Part shown: positions 6,116 through 10,317 of the stretch, piece after piece
Layout: the number at the start of each line of letters is the position of its first letter
How positions within the stretch are numbered: the stretch's first letter is position 1
NCBI GenBank assembly: GCA_947372225.1
Contig: CANBSV010000097.1
Coordinates: 1-10,317, forward strand
Direction: 5' to 3'
DNA from: Burkholderiales bacterium
GTDB lineage: Bacteria; Pseudomonadota; Gammaproteobacteria; Burkholderiales; Burkholderiaceae_C
DNA: 10,317 bases
Position numbers and translations under genes: made by a program
Notes under the pieces: model-generated
What the model was told of the DNA's origin: nothing
Databases searched by the model: none
The model's input: only the letters and a program-made list of their open reading frames with translations

Positions 6116-7534
6116 CTACTTCGGGCCGCTGTCCCACCCCCCACCCAACGCCAGATACACCCGTCCGAGCGCAAGACGGCGGTCGAGCAGGCTTTGGGCG
6201 GCGTCGGTTTCGGCGGCGAGCACCTGACGCTGAGCGTCGAGCACTTCGACGAAGCCGACCACGCCGGCGCGAAAGCGCATGTCGGACAGACGCAGGGTTT
6301 CGCGCGCGGCCGTCACGCGGCGCGATTGCGCGGCGATGAGCTCGGCGCTGCTGTCGTAGGCGGTCAGGCTGTCGGCCACTTCGGCCAGCGCGGCGAGCAC
6401 CGCGCGGCGGTAGCCCACCAGCGCCTGATCGAGACGCGCCAGTGCGGCGTCTTCGTTGCCCTGCAGCGCGCCGCCCGAGTACAGCGGCAACACCACGTTG
6501 GGTCCGAGCGACGCCACCGATGACGCGCCGCTGCTGAGCACATCGCCGAGGTTGGTGCTGACACGGCCGAACACGGCGGTCAGCGAGATGTCCGGATAGA
6601 ACTGAGCGCGCGCCACGTTGACCCGCGCATGCGCGGCCTGGAGCTGCGCGGTGGCTTGCAGCAGGTCGGGCCGGCGCTCGAGCAGCGCCGAGGGCAGACC
6701 GGCGGGCAATGCGGCGGGCAGGCTGAGCGTGGCCGGGGTGTCGAAGCGCAGCGTGCCGGGCACGCGGCCGACCAGGATCGACAGCGCGTTTTCGGTTTCG
6801 GCGATCTGGCGCTTCAAACCGGGCAGCACGGCTTCGGTCGAGGCCAGAACGCTTTCTTGCTGGCGTTCTTCGGCGGCCGACGCGACGCCGGCCGATGACA
6901 GCCGCTGCACGATGCGCAGCACCTCGCGCTGGTTGACAGCGGCGTGCTCGGTGACTTCGAGCACCTCGCGCAGCGCGGCCAGTTGGTAGTACAGCGCTGC
7001 GGTGTTGGCCACCAGCGACGCCTGCACCGCGTGGCGCGAGGCTTCGGTGGCCATCAGGTCGGCCCGTGCGGCGGCCGAGGCATTGGCGTAGCGGCCCCAC
7101 AGGTCGATGTCCCACGACACCGCCAGCCCGCCCAGGAAGCTCGAGGTCAGATCCTTGCCCGGCCGTCTGGCGGTGGGAGAAGTGTTCAGGTTGAGGCTGG
7201 CCTGCGGCAGCGTGCCCGCGCGCGCCGCGGCGGCGATCGCCTGCGCCTCGCGCACCCGCGCTGCCGCCAGCAGAGCGTCGGGGCCGGCCGCCAGCGCTTC
7301 GGTGATCAGCTGCTGCAGTGGCGCGTCGGTGTAGACGTCCTTCCAGGCCAGCGTGCCAAAGGCGGCGGCGCCCGATGGCGTGGCACCGCGGTGCGCTGCG
7401 GGCAGGGCGCCGTCGGGCTGCTGGTACACGGATGGGTTGAACACCGAGCAGCCTGATGCGCTCAGCGCGCAGGCTGCGGCGACGATGCGGGTAGCGAGCC
7501 TCATCGGGGCGCGATCACGGGTGGCGGCTTTCAT
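6116..7534 (-). CDS. RND efflux outer-membrane factor lipoprotein (NodT/OprM family)
   Basis: A 472-residue TolC-like channel subunit of a tripartite exporter. The N-terminus has a basic start, a hydrophobic stretch (RIVAAACALSASGC) and a plausible lipobox with the lipidated cysteine at C29, giving a mature lipoprotein of about 444 residues anchored in the outer membrane. The rest shows the two-fold outer-membrane efflux protein repeat. Signature stretches are NTAALYYQLAALREVLE, LSILVGRVPGTL, LLERRPDLLQATAQLQAAHARVNVARAQFYPDISL and, near the end, FRAGVVGFVEVLDAQRQVL. Length is normal for the OprM group. The start at 7534 overlaps the stop of the permease gene (TGATG) and has GGGAG nine bases upstream. 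An ATG at 7504 would also leave a workable signal peptide but lacks a ribosome-binding site. It is co-transcribed with the permease and presumably exports the same substrates, which cannot be deduced from sequence. Confidence 0.94.
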   Translation of the reverse strand: MKAATRDRAPMRLATRIVAAACALSASGCSVFNPSVYQQPDGALPAAHRGATPSGAAAFGTLAWKDVYTDAPLQQLITEALAAGPDALLAAARVREAQAIAAAARAGTLPQASLNLNTSPTARRPGKDLTSSFLGGLAVSWDIDLWGRYANASAAARADLMATEASRHAVQASLVANTAALYYQLAALREVLEVTEHAAVNQREVLRIVQRLSSAGVASAAEERQQESVLASTEAVLPGLKRQIAETENALSILVGRVPGTLRFDTPATLSLPAALPAGLPSALLERRPDLLQATAQLQAAHARVNVARAQFYPDISLTAVFGRVSTNLGDVLSSGASSVASLGPNVVLPLYSGGALQGNEDAALARLDQALVGYRRAVLAALAEVADSLTAYDSSAELIAAQSRRVTAARETLRLSDMRFRAGVVGFVEVLDAQRQVLAAETDAAQSLLDRRLALGRVYLALGGGWDSGPK

Positions 7535-10317
7535 CAATGGGCGCTCCCGGGCTCGGCCAAGGGTGGCGGCGCGGCCTTGCCGCCGCGGTTGAACAGCTTG
7601 TCGATCGCCACATAGAGCACCGGCACCATGAACACCGCCAGCAGCGTGGCGGCCAGCATGCCGCACAGCACGGTGATGCCCATCGACACGCGCGAGGCGG
7701 CGCCCGCACCGCTGGCGGTGACCAGCGGTACCACGCCCAGGATGAACGCAAACGAGGTCATCACGATCGGGCGCAGGCGCAGCTTGGCCGCGCCGATGGC
7801 CGCGCTGATCGCGTCTTCTCCGGCTTCTTGCTTCATCTTGGCGAACTCGACGATCAGGATCGCGTTCTTGGCCGCCAGCCCGATCAGCAGCACCAGCCCG
7901 ATCTGCGCGTAGATGTTGTTGGTCAGCCCGGTGACGTACAGCCCCAGCATGGCGCCGAACAGCCCCAGCGGCACCGCCAGCAGCACGGCGAACGGCACCG
8001 ACCAGCTCTCGTACATGGCCGCCAGGAACAGGAAGACGAACAGGATCGCCAGCCCGAAGATGACCGGCGCCTGGCCGGCCGACTGCTTTTCCTGCAGGCT
8101 GATGCCCGACCACTCGTACCCATAGCCTGCGGGCAGCGCGGTGGCGGCGACTTCTTCCATCACCTTGATCACATCGCCAGACGACACACCCGGCGCGCCG
8201 TCGCCACCGAGCTCGGCCGTGCGGTACAGGTTGTAGCGCTGGGTCACGGTGGGCGCGCTGATCGACTCGGACTTGATCAGCGACGACAGCGGAATCATGC
8301 GGCCATCGGCGCTGCGCACATGGAACATCGCCACGCTGCTGATGTCGCTGCGGAACTCGGGCTCGGCTTGCATCGTGACCTTGTAGGTGCGACCGAAGCG
8401 GCTGAAGTCGTTGATGTTCAGGCCGCCCAGAAAGGTCTGCAGCGCGTTGGTCACGTCGCTGATCGGCACGCCGAGCTTCTTGGCCTTTTCGCGGTCGAGC
8501 TCGAGGCGCAGCGCCGGTGTGCCGGGGTTGAACTTTGAGTAGATGCTGCCGATTTCCGGGCGCTTGCGCACCTCGGCCATGAAGGCTTCGGCCACCTGCG
8601 CGAGCTCTTGCGGCGTGCCGCCCGCGCGGTCCTGCAGCTTGAAAGAGAACCCGCCCGTGGACCCCAAGCCGGGAATGGCCGGCGGGTTGAAGGCGAGCAC
8701 CACCGCCTCGGGGATCTTCGCCATGCGCGCGTAGGTTCCCAGGATGATCGCGCGCAGGCGTTCGTCGGGCGCGGTGCGCTCGTCCCACGGCTTGAGCACC
8801 GACACGAACAGCGCGCTGTCGGGCTGGCTCACGCCGTTGAGCACGTTGTAGCCGTTGATGATCAGCCGCTTGGCCACACCGGGAATGGTGGCCAATTGGG
8901 CATCGACCTTTTCGGTGACGGCCAGCGTGCGGTTGAGCGAGGCGGCTTCGGGCAACTGCACGGTGCCGATGTAGTACCCCTGATCCTCCGGCGGCACGAA
9001 GGCGCCGGGCACCTTGCCCATCAGGCTGAACGCCGCAAAGATGAAGATCGCCAGCATCGCCAGCGACAGCAGCAAGCGGCGGATCAGCGTCTGAACGCCG
9101 CGCCCGAAACGCTCAGTCACGGCATCGAAAGCGCGGTTGAAGCCGCCAAAGAAACGCCCCAGCAGACCCTGGCTGTCGGCCGGCGAGCGCGGCTTGAGCA
9201 TCAGCGCGCACAGCGCCGGCGTGAGCGTCAGCGCGACCAGCGCCGAGAACAGCGTCGACACCGCCACGGTCACGGCGAACTGCTTGTACATGATGCCGGC
9301 AATGCCGCCGAGGAAGGCCACCGGCACGAACACCGCGCACAGGATCAGCGCAATGGCGATCACCGGTCCCGAGACCTCTTCCATCGCCTTGAGCGTGGCT
9401 TCGCGCGCAGTGAGGCCGCCGTGCGCCAGGTGGTGCTCGACCGCCTCGACCACCACGATGGCGTCGTCGACCACGATGCCAATCGCCAGCACCATGCCGA
9501 ACAGCGTGAGCGTGTTGATGGTGAAGCCCAGCACCGTGAACGCCGCGAAGGTGGCCACCAGCGACACGGGCACTGCCAGCATCGGGATCACGGTGGCGCG
9601 CCAGTTCTGCAAGAAGAGGAACACCACCACCAGCACCAGGACGAGTGCTTCGACAAAGGTGTGCACCACCTCCTCGAGCGAGGCCTTGACGAAGGTGGTG
9701 TTGTCGAGCACCACGTCATAGGCCATGTCCTCGGGGAACGACTGCGCCATCACCGCGAGTTGCTGCTTGATCAGCGCGGCGCTCTCGAGCGCGCTGGCGT
9801 CGGGTGTGAGGTTGATCGACAGCGCGGCGGCGGGCTGGCCGTTCAGGCGCGACTGGAAGCCGTAGTCGCGCGCCCCGAGCTCGACCCGGGCGACGTCCTT
9901 GACGCGCACGAACGAGCCGTCGGACTTGGCCCGCACGATCACGTTCTCGAACTCCGAGACTTCTGACAGACGGCCCTTGAGCTGCACGCCGTACTGGAAC
10001 TGCTGCGTGGCCGGTGCGGGCAACTGGCCGACCTGGCCTGCCGGCGCCTGCACGTTTTGCTCCTGGATGGCGCGGTAGATGTCGGTGGGCGTGACGCCGA
10101 CCGAGGCCATGCGGTCGGGGCGCAGCCACAGCCGCATGCCGAACTCCGAGCCGAACAACGACACGTTGCCCACGCCCTTGATGCGCTTCAAGCCCTCGAC
10201 CACGTTGATCGTGGCGTAGTTCGACAGGAACAAGCTGTCGTAGGTGCCCTTGGGCGACACCAGCGCGATGTACATCAGGGTGTCGGGGCTTTGCTTCTTG
10301 GTGCTGATGCCGCTGGC
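7534..10317 (-). CDS. RND efflux permease, HAE-1 (AcrB/MexB-type), N-terminus beyond window
   Basis: The reverse strand is open from the right edge to a TGA at 7534-7536, giving 927 visible residues. This is the inner-membrane proton-driven pump of a tripartite multidrug-type exporter. Numbered from the edge, the transmembrane proton-relay residues are D284 and D285 (GIVVDDAIVVVEAVE) and K817 (GLAAKNAILIVEF). Both are offset by 123 from AcrB D407/D408 and K940, so about 123 N-terminal residues are missing from a protein of about 1050. Other hallmarks are FLFLQNWRATVIPMLAVPVSL, KVPGAFVPPEDQGYY at the start of the second half, FLFLAAMYESWSVPF and LRPIVMTSFAFILGVVPL. The protein ends in a Pro/Ala-rich tail. 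The visible in-frame ATG at 10275 is internal, not the true start. A periplasmic adaptor gene is expected upstream, outside the window. Substrate is unknown; the HAE-1 type suggests hydrophobic or amphiphilic compounds rather than metals. Confidence 0.96.
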   Translation of the reverse strand, partial: ASGISTKKQSPDTLMYIALVSPKGTYDSLFLSNYATINVVEGLKRIKGVGNVSLFGSEFGMRLWLRPDRMASVGVTPTDIYRAIQEQNVQAPAGQVGQLPAPATQQFQYGVQLKGRLSEVSEFENVIVRAKSDGSFVRVKDVARVELGARDYGFQSRLNGQPAAALSINLTPDASALESAALIKQQLAVMAQSFPEDMAYDVVLDNTTFVKASLEEVVHTFVEALVLVLVVVFLFLQNWRATVIPMLAVPVSLVATFAAFTVLGFTINTLTLFGMVLAIGIVVDDAIVVVEAVEHHLAHGGLTAREATLKAMEEVSGPVIAIALILCAVFVPVAFLGGIAGIMYKQFAVTVAVSTLFSALVALTLTPALCALMLKPRSPADSQGLLGRFFGGFNRAFDAVTERFGRGVQTLIRRLLLSLAMLAIFIFAAFSLMGKVPGAFVPPEDQGYYIGTVQLPEAASLNRTLAVTEKVDAQLATIPGVAKRLIINGYNVLNGVSQPDSALFVSVLKPWDERTAPDERLRAIILGTYARMAKIPEAVVLAFNPPAIPGLGSTGGFSFKLQDRAGGTPQELAQVAEAFMAEVRKRPEIGSIYSKFNPGTPALRLELDREKAKKLGVPISDVTNALQTFLGGLNINDFSRFGRTYKVTMQAEPEFRSDISSVAMFHVRSADGRMIPLSSLIKSESISAPTVTQRYNLYRTAELGGDGAPGVSSGDVIKVMEEVAATALPAGYGYEWSGISLQEKQSAGQAPVIFGLAILFVFLFLAAMYESWSVPFAVLLAVPLGLFGAMLGLYVTGLTNNIYAQIGLVLLIGLAAKNAILIVEFAKMKQEAGEDAISAAIGAAKLRLRPIVMTSFAFILGVVPLVTASGAGAASRVSMGITVLCGMLAATLLAVFMVPVLYVAIDKLFNRGGKAAPPPLAEPGSAH
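7544..7548 (-). promoter_or_regulatory. Shine-Dalgarno deciding the efflux lipoprotein start
   Basis: Minus-strand GGGAG lies nine bases before the ATG at 7534, within the last codons of the permease gene. It favours this start over the in-frame ATG at 7504, ten codons later, which has no purine-rich sequence ahead of it. Confidence 0.5.

Noticed and set aside
7535..8788. Upstream extension of the efflux lipoprotein frame into the permease gene (418 extra codons)
   Set aside because: The extension is an alternate frame of the permease coding sequence and yields an Arg/Ala/Gly-rich sequence with no domain. The signal peptide and lipobox set the real start at 7534.
8608..9966. A 452-codon plus-strand frame opposite the RND permease
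   Set aside because: The product is dominated by His, Arg, Gln and Glu, typical of the antisense of membrane-protein codons in GC-rich DNA. The opposite strand encodes a fully conserved permease.

Overview
The window is an ordinary, densely coding, high-GC piece of chromosome. Gene families, protein wording and gene order suggest a betaproteobacterium of the order Burkholderiales (Comamonadaceae or a Leptothrix/Rubrivivax-type relative). Pointers are the small DUF3460 gene fused by overlap to scpA, a PanC with an FVNRLQFAPHEDFDRYPRT segment, and a UreD that begins MAWTGQL. This placement is a judgement from recognition, not a computed phylogeny. I see no insertion sequence, phage gene, CRISPR array, tRNA or rRNA, and no frameshifted gene.

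Layout. (1) 1-2120, minus strand: the first 134 codons of ureD (urease accessory protein, cut by the left edge), preceded 27 bp upstream by a complete CYTH-CHAD gene (inorganic triphosphatase / polyphosphate-binding type, 563 aa). (2) 2121-2286: a 166-bp divergent intergenic region. A near-consensus Pho-box repeat sits at its left end and overlaps the CYTH-CHAD start codon. (3) 2287-6078, plus strand: DUF3460 - scpA - bioB - panB - panC, packed with overlapping or near-touching stop and start codons except for a 66-bp gap between scpA and bioB. That gap holds a terminator-like hairpin. (4) 6079-6115: a short convergent gap with a small hairpin. (5) 6116-10317, minus strand: an RND efflux permease (its N-terminal ~123 residues lie beyond the right edge) followed, with a one-base stop/start overlap, by its outer-membrane factor lipoprotein. 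The periplasmic adaptor gene is expected just beyond the right edge.

How the genes work together. bioB, panB and panC form a translationally coupled cofactor block: the last step of biotin synthesis, then two steps of pantothenate (CoA precursor) synthesis. panD and the other biotin genes are not here. scpA supplies the kleisin of the SMC-ScpAB condensin, and no scpB is nearby. The efflux genes encode the inner-membrane pump and outer-membrane channel of one tripartite exporter. The CYTH-CHAD gene runs in the same direction as the urease accessory gene and could share a transcript with it.

I found no evidence of an undescribed system. The points most worth a second look are the Pho-box-like repeat on the start codon of the polyphosphate-linked CYTH-CHAD gene, the bioB-panB coupling, and the terminator-like hairpin that overlaps the scpA stop codon.
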